Of a DNA stretch of 64,000 bases, positions 36,248 through 44,824 are shown in pieces. Source of the DNA: Silvanigrella aquatica (lineage in GTDB: Bacteria > Bdellovibrionota_B > Oligoflexia > Silvanigrellales > Silvanigrellaceae); assembly GCF_001907975.1 (NCBI RefSeq), contig NZ_CP017834.1, positions 3,278,383-3,342,382 of the forward strand. Direction: 5' to 3'. The notes beneath the pieces are model-generated. The model was not told where the DNA came from. It searched no databases and saw only the letters and a program-made list of their open reading frames with translations. Each line of letters begins with the position of its first letter. The first letter of the stretch is position 1. The position numbers and the translations under genes are program-made.

Positions 36248-36745
36248 ATGAAGTTATTCGGGATTCTTTATTTAATTTTTTTTTCAATTTATATACAACA
36301 AAATGCCTATGCAGATGAAACTTTTATCATATGTAGTAACCAAGACGAGACATGGCAATGGCTCAAAACAGAAAATGGTTTATTCTATGTTGCACATGGT
36401 AATTTTGTTATTGGTGAGTTTGAAAAAAATTCAAAAATATATTTATATAGTTATTTTAAAATTCAAAATGGTGAGCGCATTATGCAACAGTTAAAAAATT
36501 TATGTCATGACAAATATGGTCAAGACTATGCAAATCCTCAACCAGCCAACTCATCACTAAGTCCTTGGACACTATTCTCCATTAGTGATAACCAATTTAT
36601 GGGTGGTATTTTAGCAGTAAGAAATGGCGGATTTCGTCATGCAACTACAAAAAAACATAAGATACATATGCAATCAAATGCTGTAGAAGTTCAATTTTTT
36701 AATTTGAGAGAATATTTTATTCAAGAAGAAATAAATAATAATTAA
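36248..36745 (+). CDS. Hypothetical secreted protein
   Basis: 165 residues from ATG 36248, with a clear signal peptide (KLFGILYLIFFSIYIQQNAYA, cut before DETFI). The mature part has two Cys (IICSN and LCHDK) and a Trp-rich start (ETWQWLKTENG). I do not recognise the family. The ribosome site is poor, and an alternative TTG start lies four codons earlier. It is an orphan gene beside tRNA-His. Confidence 0.6.
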   Translation: MKLFGILYLIFFSIYIQQNAYADETFIICSNQDETWQWLKTENGLFYVAHGNFVIGEFEKNSKIYLYSYFKIQNGERIMQQLKNLCHDKYGQDYANPQPANSSLSPWTLFSISDNQFMGGILAVRNGGFRHATTKKHKIHMQSNAVEVQFFNLREYFIQEEINNN

Positions 36746-36778
36746 TTTAAAAATCGTTAGTAAAAAAATGATTATTTT

Positions 36779-37135
36779 TTATCTATAAAAATAAGTGCAA
36801 TATTCTGAATTATTATTGGTTGTATATTTTATAAATTTAATTTTAAAATATTTCAAGAATATTTTCTCCTGCATTGTACACTCTATTATTTTTTCTTTAC
36901 GTATTTTCACAATTTTTGGGCAAAGTATAGATAAATTATAGTTTTTCACAATATATTTTTCATTAAAAATAATAAATTTACTTCTATAATATACAATAAA
37001 AGACCCAATAAAATAAAAAGAAGTGACAAATAATTGAATTTCTTTAGAATAAGGAATTATAAAATCAGAAATTAATAAAATAATAGGAACAATAAAAACG
37101 AGTTTTGAAACTTTAAATCTTTTTATATTTGACAT
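36779..37135 (-). CDS. Small two-helix membrane protein, hypothetical
   Basis: 118 residues. Two hydrophobic helices (KLVFIVPIILLISDFII and FVTSFYFIGSFIVYYRS) are followed by a basic beta-rich tail (FIIFNEKYIVKNYN...), an arrangement reminiscent of bacterial PH-domain membrane proteins. Not recognised further. It is convergent with the secreted hypothetical gene. Confidence 0.55.
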   Translation of the reverse strand: MSNIKRFKVSKLVFIVPIILLISDFIIPYSKEIQLFVTSFYFIGSFIVYYRSKFIIFNEKYIVKNYNLSILCPKIVKIRKEKIIECTMQEKIFLKYFKIKFIKYTTNNNSEYCTYFYR

Positions 37136-37557
37136 TGATTTTCCTAATTTTGTTAAACTGTTTATGCAATGATTCGCATTAAACTTTAATTTTGATGAAT
37201 TATAACCGATTATTCAAATTCTCCATTATAAATAAAGTCATATTAAACAGTATATACTTCATGATCATCTATAATTTGACAAAATTTATAAATTTTGTCA
37301 ATTAAATATGAAAAAATTAATATTATAAAAATTTTAACTCCTGTTTAACCCAATGTCATTAACAACTCTAAAGTTCAAACTTTATGTTCACTTTTAATAA
37401 ATGATAATATTAAATTTTAGATGCTTTCAAAAAGAATACCAAATTAAATTTTCTTGTAATATTTTTATAAAATAAATGCAATTTTCATAAAATTTAGTAT
37501 ACTTAATTTGAGCTATTGTGAATATAGCGCATAGTACTTTCCTGTAGCAAAGGTCAA
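37136..37557. other. 420-base AT-rich divergent intergenic region with a perfect 26-base palindrome
   Basis: No gene seen. The notable element is the palindrome at 37276-37301 (reads the same on both strands, with TTGACAAAATTTA as half-site). A -10-like TATACT lies at 37498-37503 before the MFS gene. Confidence 0.55.
37276..37301. promoter_or_regulatory. Perfect 26-base palindrome, candidate operator
   Basis: Half-site TTGACAAAATTTA directly followed by its reverse complement TAAATTTTGTCAA. It has no loop and no T run, so a protein site is more likely than a terminator. It stands between divergent genes. Confidence 0.5.
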
Positions 37558-38814
37558 ATGATGCAATCTGGTGCTCTCAAAATTTCTGATCCTAAAAAAT
37601 ACACGCTGACTATGATTCTCCTATGCATAGGTTATTTCATAGATTTTTATGATCTTACTATTTTTTCAGCAAGCTACGTGAATGTTTTTAGGGACTCATT
37701 TCATATTTATGAAACGGCAGAAATTCAACAACTGTATTTAAAAATCTCTAGTTATTATACCTTCGGAATATTTTGCGGCGCGGTATTTTTTGGAATTATG
37801 GGAGACAAAATAGGTCGCACTGCCATGATCCGCTATTGTATATTATTATATTCAATTGCCATGATATTAAGCGTTTTTACAACTTCCATTCCTTTGTTTA
37901 CATTTTTACGCTTTATTTCTGGTGCAGGATTAGCTGCCGAGTTTGCTACCTCGAGCGTCTTAATTAATGAGTTATTACCGACAAAACATGCTACCAGATA
38001 TACGTCACTACTTTATTTTTGTGGTATTTTAGGAGGAATGACTGCCACTTATTTAGGAGCCATATCTTGGCAAGCCATGTATTTATTTGGTGGATTATCA
38101 GGGTTCATCGTTTATTTTGCTAGAAAAAAAATATGCGAATCCGTTGTCTTTTTAAACTTGGATAACAAAGTTAAAAAAGGAAATCCTCTCCACTTATTTA
38201 ATAGTTTTGCAAATATAATGAAATTTTCAAGACTTCTTATGCTCATTATTCCCTTTCAATTTCTCATAACAATTATGTTTATATATCCAAGATTTATGAA
38301 TTTAAATGGTGATATGAGCTCAATAAACAAAACGTTATTAACCGGATTTTTTATAGGTAATTTAATTAGTACAATAACGTGTAATTTTATTATAAACAAA
38401 TTTAAAGATTATAGAATATTTGTATTAGCAAATATTCTATTATTTTCTTTAGTTATGCCACTATTTATTTATGTCCCGCAAAATTTATTTTTTGTTTACA
38501 CTTTATTCTTGGGGCTTTTAGGTGGAGGGTTGCCCACTGTCTGGATTCAAATTGTTGTAAAAAGCTATGGTACAAATTTAAGAAGCACAGCGTCAAATTT
38601 TTTGTTTGCGTTTGGAAGATTAAGTGGAATTTTATTTAACCTTATTATTTCTACTTTATTATTAACACCGCAAAATTTTCATTTTAATGTCGTCATAGTC
38701 ATTGCTACTATTGTATCATTAGTTCTCTTTGCCTTATTTAAAACTAATAATAACTATAATTCAAATATGGAATATACTGAGCATAATGAAATGATTAAAA
38801 ATTCAAATAATTAG
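37558..38814 (+). CDS. MFS transporter
   Basis: 418 residues with about 12 helices. It starts with the IDFYDLTIFSASYVNV region and has the MFS loop motif FFGIMGDKIGRTAMI between helices 2 and 3, plus RFISGAGLAAEFATSSVL, resembling the sialate/metabolite:H+ symporter group. The substrate is not known. Two adjacent ATGs (37558, 37561) follow AAAGGT. A GNAT gene follows 43 bases later. Confidence 0.9.
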   Translation: MMQSGALKISDPKKYTLTMILLCIGYFIDFYDLTIFSASYVNVFRDSFHIYETAEIQQLYLKISSYYTFGIFCGAVFFGIMGDKIGRTAMIRYCILLYSIAMILSVFTTSIPLFTFLRFISGAGLAAEFATSSVLINELLPTKHATRYTSLLYFCGILGGMTATYLGAISWQAMYLFGGLSGFIVYFARKKICESVVFLNLDNKVKKGNPLHLFNSFANIMKFSRLLMLIIPFQFLITIMFIYPRFMNLNGDMSSINKTLLTGFFIGNLISTITCNFIINKFKDYRIFVLANILLFSLVMPLFIYVPQNLFFVYTLFLGLLGGGLPTVWIQIVVKSYGTNLRSTASNFLFAFGRLSGILFNLIISTLLLTPQNFHFNVVIVIATIVSLVLFALFKTNNNYNSNMEYTEHNEMIKNSNN

Positions 38815-38857
38815 TTATAAAGATTTTTAATAACACCAAAATAGGGAGTGATATTTT

Positions 38858-39406
38858 ATGAATCTTCATTCTAAAAGGATATCTTTAAGACCCATAGAAA
38901 ATGACGACGCCCAAGATATATTTGAATATGGAAGCAATATTAATGTCTCAAGATATATGATTTGGAACAGTCATAAATCAATTCAAGACAGCTACGATTA
39001 TATTAAAAGTATCCAAAAGATGTACAAAGTAGCTCCCATCAGTAATTTTGGCATAACAGTATTACATAATGGTAAAGAAAAATTAATTGGTACTGTTGGA
39101 CTTTTTAAGCGGTTGAAAGCTTTTCAAAAAACATATGAATTGGGCTATGTTTTAAATGAATTATGGTGGGGAAAAGGCTATGCTTATGAGGCTTGTAATT
39201 TAATCATAAACTACGGATTTAAAAACTTTGATATCCACCGCATCGAAGCCCATTGTGTTGTTGAAAATAAAGGCAGCATGAAAGTAATGGAAAAATTAGG
39301 AATGCAGCGCGAAGGAATAATAAGACAAAATTATATTAAAAATGAAATTATTTATGATCTCTATTTATATTCATTATTAAAAAGCGAGTGGAATGTATTT
39401 AGGTAA
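38858..39406 (+). CDS. GNAT N-acetyltransferase (RimJ/RimL-like)
   Basis: 182 residues: KRISLRPIENDDAQDIFEYGSN at the N-terminus, YELGYVLNELWWGKGYAYEA (acetyl-CoA loop), and IHRIEAHCVVENKGSMKVMEKLGMQREG, the usual C-terminal signature of ribosomal-protein or small-molecule acetyltransferases. AGGGAG lies before ATG 38858. Confidence 0.88.
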   Translation: MNLHSKRISLRPIENDDAQDIFEYGSNINVSRYMIWNSHKSIQDSYDYIKSIQKMYKVAPISNFGITVLHNGKEKLIGTVGLFKRLKAFQKTYELGYVLNELWWGKGYAYEACNLIINYGFKNFDIHRIEAHCVVENKGSMKVMEKLGMQREGIIRQNYIKNEIIYDLYLYSLLKSEWNVFR

Positions 39407-39430
39407 ACAACAAAACAGGAGGTTATAAAC

Positions 39431-39695
39431 ATGGATAACCCAGCAATCACAAAAGAATATGCTACCCTAGAATATTTAAGCTAAAACTCCCTTGCCAGAG
39501 AAAAGTATGAACGTAGTGAAAAGGAATTTCATGATTATATTACCGGGATGATTGTGAGCCGCAGGGAAGGCTGAACTGATGGCAAATTAGATGGAATATA
39601 TAATGTTAGCAAAAAAATAAAAAGCATGGGTCTAGATATGGAAATTGTGATAAAAGCAACAGGACTCACAGCTGAAGAATTAAAAAAAATATACT
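39431..39695 (+). pseudogene. Remnant of an Rpn/PD-(D/E)XK transposase-like nuclease (C-terminal part)
   Basis: One frame reads through the segment with two stops (TAA at 39482, TGA at 39572). Between them it reads LAREKYERSEKEFHDYITG, then after the second stop SMGLDMEIVIKATGLTAEEL. That last block is the C-terminal signature of Rpn family proteins. The nuclease core is absent. AGGAGG stands 8 bases before ATG 39431. Too degraded to function as a nuclease. Confidence 0.7.
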
Positions 39696-39700
39696 TATAT

Positions 39701-40129
39701 TTAAGAATTTATAACAAAAACATCACAGTGAATTTTATTGGAAACATAATTTGCAGTAGAATCTAGCATACCAAAAAAAGAATGATGATGACCCGCCACG
39801 ATAACCAAATCGATATTTATTTCTTTTGAATATGACACAATATTTTCTTTAGGATCGCCAAAAAAAACATGAATATTCTCATCTGGTAAGTTTAAATTTT
39901 TTGTAATGTCACGCATTTTTTTTTCAGCTTCTTCCATAATATTATTTTCTAATTCAACATTTAAAGGATAATAATAGCCATGAATAGGTATTGATGAGAC
40001 AGGACTTACAACATGGCAAATATGAAAATCTGCATTAAAATTTTTTGCCAGCGCAATGGCTTTGTCTATGGCTTTTACACCTTCATCAGAAAAATCGGTA
40101 CACATCAAAACTTTTTTATAATTTGACAT
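39701..40129 (-). CDS. Universal stress protein UspA-like
   Basis: 142 residues of the Usp fold: VLMCTDFSDEGVKAIDKAIALA at the start and LVIVAGHHHSFFGML near the end. The ATP-loop GxxG is not fully kept (GHHH), so it may be of the non-ATP-binding type. AAGGAAA lies before ATG 40129. A perfect palindrome (40156-40179) sits just upstream. Confidence 0.9.
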   Translation of the reverse strand: MSNYKKVLMCTDFSDEGVKAIDKAIALAKNFNADFHICHVVSPVSSIPIHGYYYPLNVELENNIMEEAEKKMRDITKNLNLPDENIHVFFGDPKENIVSYSKEINIDLVIVAGHHHSFFGMLDSTANYVSNKIHCDVFVINS

Positions 40130-40155
40130 ATATTATTTCCTTTTTTAGTGTTTAT

Positions 40156-40179
40156 TATTCCTATTAATTAATAGGAATA
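40156..40179. promoter_or_regulatory. Perfect 24-base palindrome upstream of the usp gene
   Basis: TATTCCTATTAA followed by its exact reverse complement, 27 bases before the usp start and just upstream of its ribosome site. It could be an operator or a leader stem. Confidence 0.5.
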
Positions 40180-40267
40180 TTTATATAATATATTTAATTT
40201 ATCAATAAATCAATAAAAAACGCAGATATTAGATCAACAATCATAACAATAAAGTAACTACAAAAAA

Positions 40268-41770
40268 TTATACTAAATTTGTGTTCATAATATTTTTGGG
40301 ATAGTCTACAATCCGCGCAAACGGACCTTGAAAAATATATTGAATAGGGGTTAAATCGGCCGCATTCATATTTTCTTTAGGTATTTCTGACTCATGAATC
40401 ACAAGAATACGATGAGAATTCGTGTCTGTAATAATGATGTGATCTTTATACCAACTTATACCAGAGGGTTCATTTAATTCTTCAGATAACCTTACAGTAC
40501 CTAAATAATCTTTACTAATAGAATAAATACGCATAGCATTGTTATAAGAATCTAAAATAAATAAATTTTGTGAATTTGGACTCCAGACACAGCTCAAGGG
40601 GTATTGCATTTTAGCTTCTGCACCCAGTCCATCGGTAAATCCAAAATCATTCAATCCGCCGCTTACAAGGCTCACTATCATGGTTTTTCCGGTCTCATTC
40701 CAATTCTTAACAATAAGTCGAATAGAACTGGTTTCGCTGTCTGTAAAAGCAAGCACCGAGTCCGAAACGGCGGAAATTCCTGAAGGTTGGGCAAGTGCGG
40801 CAAAAGATGCGGGGCCATCAATGAGATCTTCTTTTCCCGAACCCGCGATATGCGTCACAGCATCATCTTTAGGAATATAAAGCACAATTTGATGACTTCC
40901 AGAACATGTAATGGCGAGATTAGAGCCCCAAACACAGACATCCGTAGGAGAATTCAGGGGGGCAAGTTTTGCATCGTATTCGGCACGAGCTTCGAAAGAC
41001 CCTTTTTCCCCTTTACCTGCCAAGACCCTGTATTTTCTTTGAGGCGTCCCTTCAAGTTCAAAGGCAATGAGCCTATGATGTCCAAAATCACAGACAACAA
41101 GCTCATCTTTCCAAACACAGCATCCTAAAGGTGAAGAAAGAATTCCTTCTCCAAAGGAGGTCACAAACTTTCCCTCTTCATTTAATTGTACAATACGATT
41201 GTTATAGGTATCAGAAATAAAATAAAATAATTTTGATTGAATTTCGATAGCAACCGTTTTTGCAGGATAACGTAAATTATATTTATCATCAATTTTAGAC
41301 CATTGATTTAAATGAAATTCTGGAAATGTTTTATTTTGCATTAAAATATTAATTTGTTCTCTTAATAAATCAAGTTTATTTTCCCCAGAAATGGAATAAA
41401 ATATTTTACCTTCGCAATCAATTAATACAAATGAAGGACTTGATCGAATTGCAAATTTTTTCCATATTTGCATATCTTCATCAACAATAACAGGATGATT
41501 TATATTTAAACGATGACAAGACTCTTTTACATTTTTATAATCTTTTTCATGAATAAACTTTGCGTTGTGAATTCCAATAACAACAAGCCCTTTTTTACTA
41601 AACTCTTCTTCTATTTTTTTAACTTCAGAAAGAACTTGTAAACAATTAATGCTACAAAAAGTCCAAAAATCTAGTAATATAGGATGCCCTCTAAAATGTT
41701 CAAGGGTTAATGGAGAGGGGGTATTAATCCATTTGAACTCTGGTGGAAACTCGGGAGCATGTACCGACAT
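40268..41770 (-). CDS. Thioredoxin-domain plus NHL-repeat protein (NHLRC2-like)
   Basis: About 500 residues from ATG 41770 (AGGTG site; an earlier ATG lies five codons upstream). The N-terminal thioredoxin-like domain has LLDFWTFCSINCLQVL, with a CxxxC motif rather than CxxC, then a TlpA-like VVIGIHNAKF. From about residue 160 to the end are NHL beta-propeller blades (SDTYNNRIVQL, DFGHHRLIAF, DSYNNAMRIYS, DTNSHRILVI). The function in bacteria is unknown. No signal peptide is seen, so it is probably cytoplasmic. Confidence 0.88.
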   Translation of the reverse strand: MSVHAPEFPPEFKWINTPSPLTLEHFRGHPILLDFWTFCSINCLQVLSEVKKIEEEFSKKGLVVIGIHNAKFIHEKDYKNVKESCHRLNINHPVIVDEDMQIWKKFAIRSSPSFVLIDCEGKIFYSISGENKLDLLREQINILMQNKTFPEFHLNQWSKIDDKYNLRYPAKTVAIEIQSKLFYFISDTYNNRIVQLNEEGKFVTSFGEGILSSPLGCCVWKDELVVCDFGHHRLIAFELEGTPQRKYRVLAGKGEKGSFEARAEYDAKLAPLNSPTDVCVWGSNLAITCSGSHQIVLYIPKDDAVTHIAGSGKEDLIDGPASFAALAQPSGISAVSDSVLAFTDSETSSIRLIVKNWNETGKTMIVSLVSGGLNDFGFTDGLGAEAKMQYPLSCVWSPNSQNLFILDSYNNAMRIYSISKDYLGTVRLSEELNEPSGISWYKDHIIITDTNSHRILVIHESEIPKENMNAADLTPIQYIFQGPFARIVDYPKNIMNTNLV

Positions 41771-41811
41771 CGAAGCACCTGTCATAAAATAGGCTATAAA
41801 TCAAAACCAAG

Positions 41812-42231
41812 TCATTTCGTTTTAAAATGACCCAAAAGTCCTCTTAACAAATTATAATCCATTTTGAGTCCTCGAATTCCTTTTTTTCTAATTACATTAA
41901 AAATTTTTGGCAAAAAAATGACAAATGTAATAAAACCAATCACTATAAAAAAAAGCAAACCAATAAGTATAAATGGAATTAATAATATTATGCTAACAAG
42001 AGAAGGTTTTTTTATTTTTATATTTGAACTCTTAGAGAATGAAGAATAAAAAGAACTAAAATTATTATTTTGAAATTGCTGGTGGTTATTTTCATAGTGA
42101 TAATTATGAATTTGGTCAATTTCTTGATTTTTAGAATAACTTTTTTGGGAGTTTACTTTTTTATTTTCGTCATTAGATACAAATTCAGCATCGATAATGT
42201 CATTGTTTTTATTGTAATTTTCATTTTTCAC
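41812..42231 (-). CDS. Hypothetical membrane protein with a polar N-terminal half
   Basis: 139 residues. The N-terminal 75 are Asn/Ser/Lys-rich and probably disordered. Then comes a strong hydrophobic block (SIILLIPFILIGLLFFIVIGFITFVIF, one long or two short helices) and a basic tail (KKGIRGLKMDYNLLRGLLGHFKTK). Not recognised. It starts about 60 bases after the btuD-like stop. Confidence 0.65.
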   Translation of the reverse strand: MKNENYNKNNDIIDAEFVSNDENKKVNSQKSYSKNQEIDQIHNYHYENNHQQFQNNNFSSFYSSFSKSSNIKIKKPSLVSIILLIPFILIGLLFFIVIGFITFVIFLPKIFNVIRKKGIRGLKMDYNLLRGLLGHFKTK

Positions 42232-42291
42232 TTTTGATCCTTTCCACTGATTGGAAACTTCGAATTATATATAACATTCCATTTTTTAAAT

Positions 42292-42996
42292 TTATAATTC
42301 ATGAAATATCCCAACTCCATACAGTTTATGAATAATTTTAGAATTCCAAAAAACATCTGCGCTTGAATCCCATACCCAAATACCATCACTCAAAGCGCAT
42401 ATTTTATTTGCTACTTTTTTAGCAAAATAGAGATCATGAGTAGTCATAAATATAATGGCATTATTTTGTTGAGCGTATAATTTACAATTATAAATAAGTT
42501 CTTCCTTATAATTCCAATCTAGATCACTTTCAGGTTCATCTAAAAAAAGCCATTTTGCTTTATGTGACCATATTCGAGCCAATTGTACACGCTTCCATTC
42601 CCCCCCACTTAACTCGGTCAATTCCATCTCGTTTAAGGAATGAATGCCAAAATCATCTAATATATGAAGATTACCAGATTCAATATTTAAAGATGCCATT
42701 GGCTGCAAATTGAGAAACTCGGTTACGTTAAAATTTTCGGGGCGACTCAATTGTTGGGGAAGCCATGAAATGCCATTTTGATATGGTAATAGATTGTTAT
42801 AAAATACCAAATTGCCATTTGAAGGACTCAAGACCCCTGCGCAAACCTTTAATAAAGTACTTTTTCCAGCTCCATTATGCCCGAGAAGGCAGACAATATC
42901 ACCTCCCTTGTACTCGAAACACACATTTCTAAATAATATTTTACTACTATCTAAAGCATAAGCAAGATGTTTTGCTTTTAATGAAATTGAGCTCAT
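42292..42996 (-). CDS. btuD: Vitamin B12-type ABC importer ATPase
   Basis: 234 residues. Walker A LLGHNGAGKSTLL, signature LSGGEWKRVQLARIW, Walker B WLFLDEPESDLDW, and H loop TTHDLYFAKK. The LSGGE(W)KRV form and length fit BtuD/FhuC-type importers. Its start overlaps the permease stop (ATGA-type). The substrate is assigned from the BtuF partner and could be another corrinoid or a metal chelate. Confidence 0.85.
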   Translation of the reverse strand: MSSISLKAKHLAYALDSSKILFRNVCFEYKGGDIVCLLGHNGAGKSTLLKVCAGVLSPSNGNLVFYNNLLPYQNGISWLPQQLSRPENFNVTEFLNLQPMASLNIESGNLHILDDFGIHSLNEMELTELSGGEWKRVQLARIWSHKAKWLFLDEPESDLDWNYKEELIYNCKLYAQQNNAIIFMTTHDLYFAKKVANKICALSDGIWVWDSSADVFWNSKIIHKLYGVGIFHEL

Positions 42997-44009
42997 ACCA
43001 AATTCCTTTTAAATAAAATAAAAGAAAGAGCAGGAGCACCCAAGATTGCTGTAAATATTCCAACAGAAAGTTGTGCCGGAGAAAATAAGGTGCGTGATAA
43101 GGTGTCGGCATTTACTAATATGATAGCGCCTAAAAACATGCATATAACACACTCAAATAATGATGAAAATCTATGAATTTTTCTCACAATATGAGGAATA
43201 ATTAATCCTACAAAAGCAATAATTCCAGCTGAAGAAACAACTAAAGAAATTAGAATACAAATCATAAATATCGTTTTATTTCTTATCTTTATAGGATTGA
43301 TGCCCATTGATTTGCCAAAGTCATCACTAAAGAGCATATGATCAAAATATTTAGAATTTCTAAAAATAATAATTAAAGGAAAAACCGATAAAATAAAAAA
43401 AACAAGAATTTGATAAAATGATACTGGTTGTAATGTACCAATTAAAAAATTATGAATTTCTGAAAGTTGCTCTGGTTTTGCAATTGAAAAGACCATCATT
43501 AAAATGGAGGTAAAAAAAGAATTAATGATAATACCGATAACAGGAAATACATATTCATCATGAGAGCTTTTAATTTTTTTTCTTACAAATAATAAAATAA
43601 AAAAAGAGGTCAAACATCCTATGAGTGCAAAAGCCGATTGCAAAGGAAAAAAATAAAATAAATGCATACTTGAAAATAAAGCACTTGAATTTAATAAAAT
43701 AAAAACAGAAGCAAAACAAATTCCACCCGATGATATTCCTAAAATAAAAGGATCGGCTAAGGGGTTTTTCAAAATTTTTTGAAGAACATATCCACACAAA
43801 GCAAGAATAGCTCCAACCATGGCTGCCTGAAAAAAACCACTTACTCTAAGAGCCATTATTTTTGTAAATATGTTATTATCTAAAAATGACAAATTACGAA
43901 TTTCAAGAAACGAGATTTGCACAGATCCATAATACAAACTAAAACACGCTGAAATGCTTAGAATTATTGAATATATCATAAGTAATTTAAATGAAAATAT
44001 TTTTTTCAA
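42993..44009 (-). CDS. btuC: FecCD/BtuC-family importer permease
   Basis: 338 residues, about ten helices. FecCD marks: GAILALCGYVLQKILKNPLADPFILGISSGG near the N-terminus and AFVGLIIPHIVRKI near the C-terminus. It begins 2 bases after btuF ends and overlaps btuD, giving a tight btuF-C-D order. Confidence 0.88.
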   Translation of the reverse strand: MKKIFSFKLLMIYSIILSISACFSLYYGSVQISFLEIRNLSFLDNNIFTKIMALRVSGFFQAAMVGAILALCGYVLQKILKNPLADPFILGISSGGICFASVFILLNSSALFSSMHLFYFFPLQSAFALIGCLTSFFILLFVRKKIKSSHDEYVFPVIGIIINSFFTSILMMVFSIAKPEQLSEIHNFLIGTLQPVSFYQILVFFILSVFPLIIIFRNSKYFDHMLFSDDFGKSMGINPIKIRNKTIFMICILISLVVSSAGIIAFVGLIIPHIVRKIHRFSSLFECVICMFLGAIILVNADTLSRTLFSPAQLSVGIFTAILGAPALSFILFKRNLV

Positions 44010-44011
44010 AA

Positions 44012-44824
44012 CTATATGCTTTCAATAAATTTAATTCCTTCAACTATGCGTGGTCCTGGACGAACTAAGACATCTTTAGGAACAGTTATAATTTCAATTT
44101 TCTCAGTTTCATTACCAAAAATTTGTTTCAATTTTATTTTGTTTATTTCGTAAGATTCTTTTTTTGTTTTACCTTCAATTTCTCCCACTAAAACAACATC
44201 AGGACGATTTTTTAATAAAAATTCATTTGATAATATAGGATATTTTATCACGCTTTTTCCAACAATATTTTTTAATCCTGATAATTTAAACAAACCACCA
44301 AGCCATGTTTCTTCACTGACAGAATAAGTAGGATTAAATTGCAGAACAAGCAAAAATGACTTATTTTTTTTATTTTTCATAGATAATTCATTTAAAGAAT
44401 TTTCAATATTACTCGATAATATAACCCCTTGCTTCTCAACGCCTAAATGTACTGCAATTGTTTTTATGATTTTGGGTATGTCCTGAGCTGATTGAGGTTT
44501 AACCTGCAAAACTTCAACACCCATTGGCTTTAATATTTTTAATTTATCCATAGGATTTCCTTCAGTTGCTAATACAATATTTGCGCCTGACGCAAGAATG
44601 TTTTCAATACTAGGATTATTAAAATTCCCTACTTTAAAAACCTTTTTAGCTTCTTCTGGATAATCACAAAGCAAAGTATTCCCTACCAAATTATGTCCTT
44701 GGCCTAAAGCGTATACAATTTCAGTTAAATTTGGTGCTAAAGTTACAATTTTTTTATTGTTTGCAAATAAATTACAATGAATGAATATAATTAAAATGAA
44801 AAAATATCGAATAATTTTTTTCAT
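44012..44824 (-). CDS. btuF: BtuF-like periplasmic substrate-binding protein
   Basis: 270 residues. Signal sequence (FFILIIFIHCNLFA), then VTLAPNLTEIVYALGQGHNLVGNTLLCDYPEEAKKV, IENILASGANIVLA, and RPGPRIVEGI at the C-terminus, all close to BtuF of the cobalamin importer. Class III binding protein fold. Its ATG overlaps the TGA of the sigma factor gene upstream, so no cobalamin riboswitch can lie directly before it. Confidence 0.87.
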   Translation of the reverse strand: MKKIIRYFFILIIFIHCNLFANNKKIVTLAPNLTEIVYALGQGHNLVGNTLLCDYPEEAKKVFKVGNFNNPSIENILASGANIVLATEGNPMDKLKILKPMGVEVLQVKPQSAQDIPKIIKTIAVHLGVEKQGVILSSNIENSLNELSMKNKKNKSFLLVLQFNPTYSVSEETWLGGLFKLSGLKNIVGKSVIKYPILSNEFLLKNRPDVVLVGEIEGKTKKESYEINKIKLKQIFGNETEKIEIITVPKDVLVRPGPRIVEGIKFIESI

